Shown in pieces: positions 24,997-32,572 of a stretch of 37,108 bases of DNA. Position numbers and translations under genes: made by a program. The notes beneath the pieces are model-generated. The model saw only the letters and a list, made by a program, of their open reading frames with translations. It made no database searches and was not told the DNA's origin. Positions within the stretch are counted from its first letter, which is position 1; the number at the start of each line of letters is the position of its first letter. Origin of the DNA: Pseudomonadota bacterium (lineage in GTDB: Bacteria > Desulfobacterota > Syntrophobacteria > Syntrophobacterales > Syntrophobacteraceae); the NCBI GenBank assembly GCA_023416335.1, contig JAEZHY010000258.1, positions 1-37,108 on the forward strand. Direction: 5' to 3'.

Positions 24997-25235
24997 ATAC
25001 AAAGATGCGCTCAAGAAGGATCCAAATAGCGTGGGGACCGGCGGCCCCCACACCCCTACGCCGCTCTGCGGCTTACTTGGCGCTTGCTGTGGCGCCCCGC
25101 AAAGGCACCGGGGCTGACACGGCAAGCGCCGAGCGATCGGCCCAGGAGGGCCGAAATCTGGTGCAAGTGCACGGTCGAGTTAACCTCTTCCACCTCGACA
25201 GGGAATTAAATATCAACTTGAAAGCAACTTAGTAT
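24997..25235 (+). repeat. Dispersed structured repeat, copy G (full length)
   Basis: Matches copy E end to end, including the tail GGGAATTAAATATCAACTTG. Its long hairpin pairs GCTTGCTGT with ACGGCAAGC through a G-T wobble, intermediate between copies B and E. Confidence 0.88.
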
Positions 25236-25285
25236 GAACGGGCCGCCTGCCAGGGGAAGCGGCCCATCACGCCAAATGCAACTGC

Positions 25286-25501
25286 TTATTGGCAGGTGAC
25301 CCCGCTGTTCTTGAGGTCCTCGATCATCTTATCGGAAAAGCTGGGAATCTTTTTCAGGTCATCGCAACTTTTGAAGGGACCGTGCTGGTTGCGATAGTTT
25401 ACGATATCCTGAGCGCGTGTCTTTCCAACCATTCTCAAAGTTGCCAGTTCTTCGACACCAGCTTTGTTGATGTCTATTTTACCGGACTGTTCTTTTGCCA
25501 T
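25286..25501 (-). CDS. Small helix-hairpin-helix protein (ComEA-like domain)
   Basis: A 71-residue protein starting MAKEQSG and made of a double helix-hairpin-helix: KIDINKAGVEELATLRMVGKTRAQDIVNYR and then GPFKSCDDLKKIPSFSDKMIEDL. This is the ComEA C-terminal DNA-binding fold without its membrane anchor. AGGAGAAAGGATAAA precedes the ATG at 25501; an in-frame upstream ATG lacks a site. It could bind DNA non-specifically; role unknown. Confidence 0.8.
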   Translation of the reverse strand: MAKEQSGKIDINKAGVEELATLRMVGKTRAQDIVNYRNQHGPFKSCDDLKKIPSFSDKMIEDLKNSGVTCQ

Positions 25502-25835
25502 TTTATCCTTTCTCCTTTGCTTGCTTCGGGTTGTTATCGGTCCACTTCCCTTACGAGCCGGCCGATTCCCGGCCATAAAGGCGGACCTCGTCATTTCTAT
25601 ATTCTATGTCTGTGTTTTGATTGTATTTTTTGCCACTCCCCTAACTTAACCAGCAGGCTTTTTCTCTGCAACAAACCGGTCCATCCCGACCCAGTTGACC
25701 TTTTTCGAAACTCTGTCCGACAGTTTGCTGAAATAATGGATAAAGAGGCAGGCGAGGGTGATGCGTAATGGGCAAGGGGGGCAATGCCGAACCCCATAAC
25801 CCATTACCCATAACCTTTCTTGAGGAAGGCGACTT

Positions 25836-25869
25836 CGACGGGGTGGGACTCGAAGGTCCCACCCCGTCG
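25836..25869. terminator. Perfect 14-base hairpin downstream of the cytochrome gene
   Basis: CGACGGGGTGGGAC-tcgaag-GTCCCACCCCGTCG, about 50 bases past the cytochrome stop on the minus strand. It lacks a long T-run on that strand, so it may work as a Rho-assisted or bidirectional block. Nothing else is recognised between 25502 and 25919 apart from an imperfect CATTACCCATAAC repeat near 25795. Confidence 0.45.
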
Positions 25870-25919
25870 TTTACAGGAGAATCAAAAGGCCGTTGCGGGT
25901 GAGCCGGTTGAGCGGACTA

Positions 25920-27677
25920 TCAATTAGCAATCGGCGGCGGTGAATATTTTCCCGGGTGACAGGTCGAGCAGGCAACCGGTGTGCCGAAAGGTATGACCAC
26001 GGGAATCTTCCCCTTGGCCAGAAGATTCCGCTGAGCATGTGTTTTGGAAAGCACGGTTCCCGTCAGGTCCGTGCCGTGGCAGGCCATGCAGGTTGCGTTG
26101 TCCCTTCCGCATAATCTCCCGTGAAGCTTGTTCCAGGACGCATCGTTTACGGCGTGCATCCCGTGGGGGCCGTTCAGCCCGGGTACTATCGGCTTCTTGT
26201 GGCACGTTGCGCACTCGACGATTGGTCCCGTATGTCCCTGGAGTTCGGTTGCCGTAATGTCGTCGTTCGACGGGCTCCGGCCCGGCCACTCCGCGTGTGT
26301 ACTGCCGTGGCAGGCCTCACAGGAAACGCTCCCGTGCCCCGCGCTCATCTGGTAGAGCCTGCCGGCCTGTTCTGCAAACCGGGTGTTCGAAGCGATCCGG
26401 GGATTGGCTGCCGCGTCACCGTCGTTATAGGCCTGCAGCAGCACGAGGCTGTTACCCATGTGGTCGGTTGCATCTCCGGTATGGCAGGACTGGCACTTGG
26501 GAAGGTCGGTCCAGGGTTGGCGGACTTTCCCGTTTGCCAGGTGGATCTCGTTCCCATTCGCATCAACACCGCCTATGGTCGTCAGGCCGCTGTGGCAGCT
26601 CTGGCAGACGAGTCCCTTTTGCGCCATAACGCTTCGCAGACACTGGGTATCGCTCCCCGGATGGCAGAAGTAGCATGTCGTGACACTCGGACCCGAATCG
26701 GGTTCGGGAATCGGAATTACCCCCTGGTTGGTATTTGCGCCCGGTCCGGCGGGCAGTCCATGGTGACGGTGGATCGCAAGCGAAAGGAAGAGTTTTCCTT
26801 TCTGGGCTCCCTGCGTACCCTTGCCGCTGAGGTCGAGGGCCTTCGAATAATGGCATGACGCGCACAGCACGGGTCTGCTGTTCATGAGAGTCGTCCCGTT
26901 CATGGCGTCGTGCAAGGTGAGGATGTTCTCCTTGTATCGGATAATCGGATTCGGGTCCTGGCTCCAGGCGTCGTCGGTAAGACCGTGGAAGTCGGTTGAG
27001 CCGGCGGGAGTAGATGCCGCGTCCATGCCGGTCTCGTGGCACGAGGCGCAGTTCATTTCACTGGAGACCGGAACGACGATGTCGGTTGAACTCAGGGGGC
27101 CTTTTCCCTGTCTGTCCCAGGCCTGGATGCGCATGAGCGGGTAGGGGTTCGAGGAGAAAGAGTCGTCGAGGTCCGTAATGGGAACTCCTGCGGCCATAAA
27201 CCATCTCGGGTCGCTCAGGAGGAAGGGCTTATAAGGCTGCTCGAACTGGAACCGGCGCAGAGCGTTGGTCGTTCCGGGCATCATGGCTCCGGTAATGCCG
27301 ACGTCCACCGGCCGGGATACTCCGAACAGGGCCGAGATATAGTCCCAGAAGTTCGTCTTATCCCGGCTGGTCAGATTGATCGAGTCCGATGGATCGGAAG
27401 TGCCCGAGTAGGTGACATTTACATTCGAGTTTGTGAGGAGCTTCGGCAGATTGCCGCCCTTGTAAATCACCTGCGCGCGGAGCACGTTGAAAGGCGGCAG
27501 CAGGGAGAAGACCGAAAAATCGGGATCGTAGCAGTGCATCCCGAGATTGTTGTATCCAAAGACCTTGTAGTCCTTATTTCCCGGGGGGAGCGGAGTTGAC
27601 GAAATTGCCGCCGATGCGCTTCCAAGCACGAGCACCAGCGTCAGTAGAAGAACCGGAATACGTTGAACCGCCCTCAT
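25920..27677 (-). CDS. Nine-heme periplasmic cytochrome c
   Basis: A 585-residue secreted protein. A signal peptide spans about 1-23 (VLLLTLVLVLGSASA). A heme-free domain to about residue 205 begins YKVFGYNNLGMHCYDPDFSVFSLLPPFNVL. Nine CxxCH motifs start at 210, 272, 335, 358, 395, 453, 489, 530 and 570. Many extra histidines could serve as distal ligands. It would carry or store electrons in the periplasm or at the cell surface. The ATG at 27677 follows GAGGAGG; the longer frame begins in non-coding DNA. No membrane partner is adjacent, so its electron donor is unknown. The heme-free N-terminal domain occurs in other deltaproteobacterial cytochromes (from memory). Confidence 0.9.
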   Translation of the reverse strand: MRAVQRIPVLLLTLVLVLGSASAAISSTPLPPGNKDYKVFGYNNLGMHCYDPDFSVFSLLPPFNVLRAQVIYKGGNLPKLLTNSNVNVTYSGTSDPSDSINLTSRDKTNFWDYISALFGVSRPVDVGITGAMMPGTTNALRRFQFEQPYKPFLLSDPRWFMAAGVPITDLDDSFSSNPYPLMRIQAWDRQGKGPLSSTDIVVPVSSEMNCASCHETGMDAASTPAGSTDFHGLTDDAWSQDPNPIIRYKENILTLHDAMNGTTLMNSRPVLCASCHYSKALDLSGKGTQGAQKGKLFLSLAIHRHHGLPAGPGANTNQGVIPIPEPDSGPSVTTCYFCHPGSDTQCLRSVMAQKGLVCQSCHSGLTTIGGVDANGNEIHLANGKVRQPWTDLPKCQSCHTGDATDHMGNSLVLLQAYNDGDAAANPRIASNTRFAEQAGRLYQMSAGHGSVSCEACHGSTHAEWPGRSPSNDDITATELQGHTGPIVECATCHKKPIVPGLNGPHGMHAVNDASWNKLHGRLCGRDNATCMACHGTDLTGTVLSKTHAQRNLLAKGKIPVVIPFGTPVACSTCHPGKYSPPPIAN

Positions 27678-28168
27678 TTGGACCTCCTCGAAAACAGGTT
27701 TCGTTCGGATTGCGCACAAAGCTCCCCGATGCCCGCGAGCCTGTGCCCGGTGGGATACGCCCCTTGCCCCGTGGGACGATCGGATATTGGTATCCAGGAA
27801 AAATGCTGCAAATGTGTCGCAGGTATGCTACCTGCGGAGATGTTGAGCAAATGACATGCCAAATCGTGGAACCCTGTAGAAATAGAGAAAATGGTTCCAA
27901 TTCGTGTCCCTGCGCCGTTTTTTACCTGTTTCGGGGTGTCTGTGTTATGTCCCGGAAGTCATACCGTCAGGGGGCCGATATGATGATTTTGTCTCCCGTG
28001 TTCCTCCTGGAACTCACGATGCTTGCACGAAGCTTTCCTTGGGGATGGGGTGTATTTATCCACCATGGCGGGCATGCTTGTCCGACCCCTGCGGCCTTCG
28101 ACCGGCTCTAGTCAAACTTCAGTCAAGGGCGAGGTACGATGTTGAGGCGCGGTTTCCTGACCGCGCCG
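27678..28168. other. Long cytochrome upstream region, no gene
   Basis: No coding frame convinces. The region upstream of the cytochrome start is GC-rich with several short stems, such as GGCGCGGT / ACCGCGCC at about 28144-28165. I looked for a cyclic-di-GMP riboswitch because such cytochromes often have one, but did not find the conserved core. Confidence 0.4.
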
Positions 28169-28547
28169 GCACGGGTGACACGGGCAATGTCTTTTTATTG
28201 CCCGTGCCGGAGGCAATAGGGTTCGATGAAAGTATCGATTCCATTTTTCGGCCCCTCCTGTCCTCCGGAGCCGTAGGATGGGTGGGAGCGGAGCGGGAAC
28301 CCATCGTTTTTTCGGTTCGTTCCCTTCTCAGTAGCCGGGAAACTCAGGGACTGTCGAATACGACTTTCTTTTTCCGTCGACAACCTTCGTGTGTTTCCAG
28401 GCACCTACTTATTCCTCTCCGGCCAATCATTCCCGAGCGTTCCGAAAAACGATGGGTTGTCACGGGTGATACGGGCAATGTCCGTGCCGGAGGCAATAGG
28501 GTTCGATGAAAGTATCGATTCCATTTTTAGCCCCGCCTGTCCTTCGG
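28169..28547 (+). repeat. Two ~90-base direct repeats flanking a 190-base repeat
   Basis: 28169-28266 and 28461-28547 share CACGGGTGA-ACGGGCAATGTC, then GTGCCGGAGGCAATAGGG and GATGAAAGTATCGATTCC. The first copy also carries a CACGGGCAAT / ATTGCCCGTG hairpin with a T-rich loop that is deleted in the second. Between them lies exactly one copy of the 190-base repeat. Confidence 0.72.
28267..28460 (+). repeat. 190-base dispersed repeat, copy 2
   Basis: Same block order as 10856-11050: CCGTAGGATGGGTGGGAGCG, GGGAACCCATC, GACTGTCGAATACGACTT-like, CGGCCAATCATTCCCG, AAAACGATGGGTTGTCAC. Divergence is spread along the unit, so the copies are old. Confidence 0.75.
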
Positions 28548-28753
28548 ACCCAGGCAGCAAAAAGACGCTGCCTGGGTCACCCTATGTCGTTCCCGGCGGC
28601 CTGCAACCGGCTGGATCGCCCGATTATTGACTCACTATTGGAGGAGAATTATTTTCGTTTCCTGCAATCATAGCCGGATAGCCGTTTATGATTTGAACTG
28701 CCAAAAACTCATGGACCGTTCTCTCATGTGTCCATAGAAGGGCGCTGGATAAA

Positions 28754-29071
28754 ATGCAATATGTTCCGATAATCGAGGCCGAGAGGGCCGGAGATGGGGA
28801 TGACACGGAGAAAAAAGCCGCATATTCCTCCTGCCGGACATTGCCCGCTTCTTATATGTCCGAATATTCCGTACTGGGGCTCTTTGTAGACGATCTGCAA
28901 TCGGCCCTGGAAGTGCTGCGCAACGTGGGCATAACGGCTACCGAAGAAGAATTCGGCGCCGAGATTGCAATCTCGGGCCGGAACGAACTGCCGGAGCTGG
29001 TTCGAAGCCTGTCCGAGGCGGGAATATACGCCACGATCGGCGACGTCATCGATTCGGTTTACCAGGGCTGA
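28754..29071 (+). CDS. Small ACT-like protein of unknown function
   Basis: A 105-residue protein. After a polar, acidic N-terminus (EAERAGDGDDTEKK) comes a compact alternating region: YSVLGLFVDDLQSALEVLRNVGI, EFGAEIAISGRNELPELVRSLSEAGIYATIGDVIDSVYQG. The beta-alpha-beta pattern resembles ACT or CobW-C small domains; no catalytic residues are evident. GAAGGG lies 12 bases ahead of the ATG. A shorter product from Met35 is possible but has no ribosome site. It precedes the CCG Fe-S gene by 195 bases in the same direction, so a functional link is plausible. Confidence 0.6.
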   Translation: MQYVPIIEAERAGDGDDTEKKAAYSSCRTLPASYMSEYSVLGLFVDDLQSALEVLRNVGITATEEEFGAEIAISGRNELPELVRSLSEAGIYATIGDVIDSVYQG

Positions 29072-29266
29072 TAAGAGATATCCCGCCCGTGCGGCGGGAA
29101 CGAGATAACCAGGAATCGAGCCGGGAGCGAGTACCGCAGCTAATGATACCGAGAGGAATCTCCTGTATAATACTTTCCGGGAAAAAGTTTCAAACAGTAC
29201 CGGAATGGCGGAAGCTTCAATGAAGACTGAAGTATACCGCCGGTCGAGTAGAATTGGAGAGATCTG

Positions 29267-30652
29267 ATGCAAAACAGTCCCGAGAGCATGGCCCTTGCGG
29301 TAATCGATTCCTGCGCGGACTGCGATGTATGTAGGTATCTCATGGAGGATACTCCATGCCGGGTATTTCCCGCCCTGTATGAACTCTATGACAGGGCTCG
29401 GGAAGGCGGTGTTGTCAGTCCGGGAGAATTGCGAAACCTGGTGGACCTGTGCAACTTCTGCGCGCTCTGCCCCTGTCAGAACGTCCGCTCCGAGATAATG
29501 AAAGCCAAGCATGCTTTCATCAGCAGGGACGGCATCGACCCGGCCATTCGCCTGCTGGAAGATATCGAGCGGCTTGCGAAGGTGTGTGGGGCATATCCGT
29601 CCCTGGCCAATAAGCTGTTTCAGGGCAACCGGACCGGGGGAGTCCTTAAGAAAATCACAGGGATCCATCCTGACCGGAACCTGCCGGTTTTTCCCGGAAA
29701 AGATTTCGCCAACTGGGCGGAAAAGAACGGGCTTCGCGGCAGGCAAACGGGTGAGGGAAAGAGAGTTGCTTTTTTTGCCGGTTGCACCGGCCAATACCTT
29801 TTTCCCGATGTGCCGAAGGCCGCAGTCGAAGTCTTGCGGCGGAACGGGATCGACGTTTATATGCCGGAACAGAAATGCTGCGGGATGCCAAGTCTGCTGG
29901 AAGGAGACATCAGACTTACGCTGAAGATGGTTTCCTTCAATCTGGACCGACTGTGCGAGGCGGTTGATTCGGGATACCGGATTGTGTGCTCGTGTCCCAC
30001 GTGCGCCTATATGCTGAAGCATGTACTGAGCGAGGGAGCATATTACAGTCGCGAATATCGCGAATCGGCGGTTCGGGAAACCGGCACGCCCGAACAGGCA
30101 GGCCAATCGAAACTCAGACAGTACAAACCCTCCAAGATAGACAACCTGCTTCGGGACGAAGGCTGCTTCTCGTCTGTGGATGCCTTGAAACGGATCAAAG
30201 TCGCAGAGAATACATTCGATCTGGGCGAATATTTACGAGATTTACGCGACACCGGGGAATTCAATGAAAACTTTGGCCCCGTGCCGGCGAAAACGGCTTA
30301 TTACCCTCCGTGCCATCTTCGGGAACAAAAAATCGGTGAACCATATGCAGACCTGCTTGCACTGTTGCCCGGGATCTCCATGAAGCGGATCGACGGCGCT
30401 TTCCACTGTTGCGGAATCGCCGGCATCATGGGATTTAAAAAGAGCTTTCACCCGGTTTCCGTCGAAATCGGAAGCCGCCTGGCGGAAAAAATAAAGGAGA
30501 TCCATCCGGAGAGGCTGGCTGTTGACTGCCTGAGCTGCCGAATCCAGTTCAATCAGATGCTCCCTTACAAGGTTTTCCACCCCATAGAAATACTTTGTGA
30601 AGCTTACCGAAATTTCAGGACCGGCCCCGAGAGCAGTCCGGTTGCGATTTGA
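29267..30652 (+). CDS. CCG-domain Fe-S oxidoreductase subunit with unusual N-terminal cluster motifs
   Basis: A 461-residue heterodisulfide-reductase-B/GlpC-type protein. The N-terminal cysteines are spaced unusually: Cys16/19/22/31, then Cys62/65/68/70 (C-x2-C-x2-C-x-C) in place of the standard ferredoxin spacing. Two CCG domains follow: FFAGCTGQYLFPDV, EQKCCGMPSL and CSCPTCAYML; then YYPPCHLREQK, FHCCGIAGIMG and DCLSCRIQFN. A GGAGAG site precedes the ATG, and a TATAAT-like box lies near 29167. Unlike the GlcF and Lut proteins here, no flavoprotein gene adjoins it, so its electron donor is unknown. Confidence 0.82.
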   Translation: MQNSPESMALAVIDSCADCDVCRYLMEDTPCRVFPALYELYDRAREGGVVSPGELRNLVDLCNFCALCPCQNVRSEIMKAKHAFISRDGIDPAIRLLEDIERLAKVCGAYPSLANKLFQGNRTGGVLKKITGIHPDRNLPVFPGKDFANWAEKNGLRGRQTGEGKRVAFFAGCTGQYLFPDVPKAAVEVLRRNGIDVYMPEQKCCGMPSLLEGDIRLTLKMVSFNLDRLCEAVDSGYRIVCSCPTCAYMLKHVLSEGAYYSREYRESAVRETGTPEQAGQSKLRQYKPSKIDNLLRDEGCFSSVDALKRIKVAENTFDLGEYLRDLRDTGEFNENFGPVPAKTAYYPPCHLREQKIGEPYADLLALLPGISMKRIDGAFHCCGIAGIMGFKKSFHPVSVEIGSRLAEKIKEIHPERLAVDCLSCRIQFNQMLPYKVFHPIEILCEAYRNFRTGPESSPVAI

Positions 30653-30702
30653 ACTTTTGCTTTGGACGATCGGTTCCGTAATCTCATTTTTTTGAAATAT
30701 CC

Positions 30703-30729
30703 TGTAACCTTTGCACCTGCCTTTTCGTC
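30703..30729 (+). promoter_or_regulatory. Predicted ECF (SigZ-type) promoter 1
   Basis: TGTAACC (30703-30709), 16 bases, CGTC (30726-30729). The -35 GTAACC and -10 CGTC are typical of ECF sigma promoters. An identical pair with the same 16-base spacing occurs at 31734-31760. It drives the AhpD-like gene and the sigma factor gene itself. Confidence 0.7.
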
Positions 30730-30775
30730 TCCATTGGGAACAGCGTTTCTTCAATTTACCAGGAGGAGGTGTACG

Positions 30776-31036
30776 ATGGATGAGAAGACCGAACTCTTGA
30801 TATGCATCGGGTCGGCAACCGCGGCAAACTGTGTTCCCTGTTTCGAATACTATTTCAAGAAAGCTTCGGCTTTGGGAATAACTTCCGATGAGGTTCGAAA
30901 GGCAGTGGAACTGGCGTGTAAGGTCAAGACCGGCGCCGGTATCGTCATGAAGAAGAGCATCAGGGACATAACCGGACAGGATTGGGGGGCGGAACGGACA
31001 GACGGCGGGGAACAGGATCATCCCTGCTGCAGGTAG
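30776..31036 (+). CDS. Small carboxymuconolactone decarboxylase / AhpD-like protein
   Basis: An 86-residue protein with a CxxC redox motif, Cys19-Val-Pro-Cys22, in an AhpD-like helical core (SATAANCVPCFEYYFKKA, then KAVELACKVKTGAGIVMKK). Canonical members have CxxCxxxH; here position 26 is tyrosine, so proton relay may differ. The C-terminus ends in CCR. GGAGGAGG sits just ahead of the ATG at 30776; the longer upstream frame is non-coding. It lies 10 bases before the ECF sigma gene. CMD proteins beside SigZ genes are a known pairing, perhaps for thiol or peroxide stress. Confidence 0.8.
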   Translation: MDEKTELLICIGSATAANCVPCFEYYFKKASALGITSDEVRKAVELACKVKTGAGIVMKKSIRDITGQDWGAERTDGGEQDHPCCR

Positions 31037-31046
31037 CCCGGACAGG

Positions 31047-31619
31047 ATGTCGTATATGGAATTCTTCGAAATCTATGATCGGTATTACAAGAAGGTGCGA
31101 AATTTCATCCTTGCGTCAGTCCGCGACGAGTGGACGGCAGACGACCTCACCCAGGAGACTTTCATCCGTGTCCAGGGAAGTCTGGATACTCTGAAGGACC
31201 CTGCCAAACTTGCGTCGTGGATCTTCAGGATTGCACATAATATTTGCCTGGACCATTTTCGCAACATGAAGAGGACTTCCTCGAATGAATGCGAACTGAG
31301 CGAGGCCGCGGACCTGTTCAAGGAGGCGATCGTTCAGAAGAGTCTCGAACAGAGCGAAATGAGTTCATGCGTCCAGGGCGTGGTCAGGCTTTTGCCCGAA
31401 CCCCAGCGGAGTGTCCTGACTCTTTTCGACATCGCGGAGCTCAGCCACCGTGAGATTGCCGAGACATTGGATACGACGGTCGAGAATGTGAAGGTGAGAT
31501 TGCACCGGGCCAGGAAGAAATTGAAGGAACTGCTCGAAGAAAGATGCACCTTCGAAGTTGATGAAAGAAACGTGCTCACCTGTGAACCTGTTTCCAGGAA
31601 CCCACACAAGGAGGGCTGA
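31047..31619 (+). CDS. sigZ: ECF RNA polymerase sigma factor, SigZ-like
   Basis: A 190-residue sigma factor. Region 2 reads ADDLTQETFIRVQGSLDTL, LASWIFRIAHNICLDHFR; region 4 reads LPEPQRSVLTLFDIAELSHREIAETL and VENVKVRLHRARKKLKELL. A C-terminal tail with cysteines (ERCTFEVDERNVLTCEP) follows and is typical of SigZ relatives. No anti-sigma gene is adjacent, so the cysteine tail may sense metal or redox state. Alternative start at 31056, which has a slightly better-spaced AGGA. The two matching promoters around it suggest autoregulation. Confidence 0.85.
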   Translation: MSYMEFFEIYDRYYKKVRNFILASVRDEWTADDLTQETFIRVQGSLDTLKDPAKLASWIFRIAHNICLDHFRNMKRTSSNECELSEAADLFKEAIVQKSLEQSEMSSCVQGVVRLLPEPQRSVLTLFDIAELSHREIAETLDTTVENVKVRLHRARKKLKELLEERCTFEVDERNVLTCEPVSRNPHKEG

Positions 31620-31681
31620 CACGTCCGGCTGCATACTTTCCCGGTTTATTCGGGTGGCGGTGGATCTTCCCGATCTCAACA

Positions 31682-31712
31682 AATGGCCCCTGCGGGGGCC
31701 ATTTTCATTTTC
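31682..31712 (+). terminator. Rho-independent terminator after sigZ
   Basis: AATGGCCCC-tgcg-GGGGCCATT followed by TTCATTTT. It lies 60 bases past the sigZ stop and separates the two halves of the ECF regulon. Confidence 0.75.
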
Positions 31713-31733
31713 TCCGCCCGGATGCCCGTTCCC

Positions 31734-31760
31734 TGTAACCTTCTCCGCCTCCATTTCGTC
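31734..31760 (+). promoter_or_regulatory. Predicted ECF (SigZ-type) promoter 2
   Basis: TGTAACC (31734-31740), 16 bases, CGTC (31757-31760), matching promoter 1 base for base in both boxes and in spacing. It drives the cysteine-rich peptide and the DGC-type protein. Confidence 0.7.
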
Positions 31761-31810
31761 TGCATAGTAAACGTAAAGAAATCGGCATTTGGCGAAAGGA
31801 GGTGATCTCG

Positions 31811-32014
31811 ATGGCGGAACAGGATAACCGGAGCAAAAAGGGTCCGGCCGGTTGTTTCGGAATGATGCGGGACATGATGCGGAACATGATTTCGGGAAAG
31901 CAGGGGTCGAGTTGCTCATGCAGTGAAAACATGACCGAGATGATGTCGGCGTGCTGCTCACCGAAGACCGAGAAGGACAGTTCGGAGACTCACAAGCAGG
32001 ATGCCCCGAGGTGA
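31811..32014 (+). CDS. Small methionine- and cysteine-rich protein
   Basis: A 67-residue polypeptide with a Met-rich helix (CFGMMRDMMRNMISGK, 15-30) and a cysteine cluster (SCSCSE, then ACCS). The ribosome site AAAGGAGGTGATC is essentially a perfect anti-16S match, indicating high translation. Met and Cys spacing suggests metal binding (copper, silver, mercury or arsenite), but no named family is recognised. First gene behind ECF promoter 2 and 47 bases before the DGC gene. Confidence 0.7.
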   Translation: MAEQDNRSKKGPAGCFGMMRDMMRNMISGKQGSSCSCSENMTEMMSACCSPKTEKDSSETHKQDAPR

Positions 32015-32061
32015 CCGATACGCATCTGAGCCGGAAGGCTCGGCTTCAAAGGAGAAGAGAA

Positions 32062-32526
32062 ATGGCCAAAACGATACAGGTTCGACTGGCGGAGAGTTCC
32101 TGCAAGGCGGGACTTGGCTATGCGCGGAAACATTTATCGACATCCCCGAAAGACGCGGTGATCTGCTGCGAGGGTATGTGCCTGAAAGGAGAAACCGCGA
32201 GAAGAGCGGCGAACCTGATTGCGCACAAGCTGGTGCCCGACAGGACGGTCCGCATCTGCCACGGCGGTTTGCTGGAAGAATCCGGAGGGATGAGGGACCT
32301 CGTTGAGAAAGCGGACCGGGTCCTGGTTCTGGACGGCTGCGGAATGGCCTGCGGCGCGCGGCTTACCAAAGGGGCCTTTCCGGACCTCAAGCCTGAGGTG
32401 GTATTCGCGAACCAGCTTTACGAATGCGACCCGGAAATTTTCGGAGTGGACGAAATGCCCGACCCGCAGATAAACGACAATGCCGCAAAAGTTGCCGCGC
32501 AGGTGGTTGCAAAGTACTTTCAGTAA
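32062..32526 (+). CDS. DGC-domain putative zinc-binding protein
   Basis: A 154-residue protein with the DGC signature, VLVLDGCGMACGARL at 88-101, plus Cys14, Cys35-Cys36, Cys40 and Cys66. The arrangement matches the DGC/putative zinc-binding family (PF08859), often seen in arsenic or metal stress clusters. AAAGGAG precedes the ATG at 32062. It is second in the short operon behind ECF promoter 2. Metal identity and reaction are unknown. Confidence 0.8.
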   Translation: MAKTIQVRLAESSCKAGLGYARKHLSTSPKDAVICCEGMCLKGETARRAANLIAHKLVPDRTVRICHGGLLEESGGMRDLVEKADRVLVLDGCGMACGARLTKGAFPDLKPEVVFANQLYECDPEIFGVDEMPDPQINDNAAKVAAQVVAKYFQ

Positions 32527-32531
32527 TTTCC

Positions 32532-32572
32532 CATACCCTGTCCCTCAGCAATCGGGGCAGGGTATGCTTTTT
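32532..32572 (+). terminator. Rho-independent terminator between DGC gene and arsC
   Basis: CATACCCTG and CAGGGTATG form a 9-base stem followed by CTTTTT. It lies between convergent genes; the T-run ends at the arsC stop codon. Confidence 0.8.

Noticed and set aside
27678..27960. Possible cyclic-di-GMP riboswitch upstream of the cytochrome gene
   Set aside because: The conserved core and tetraloop-receptor pattern could not be found; only generic GC-rich stems are present.
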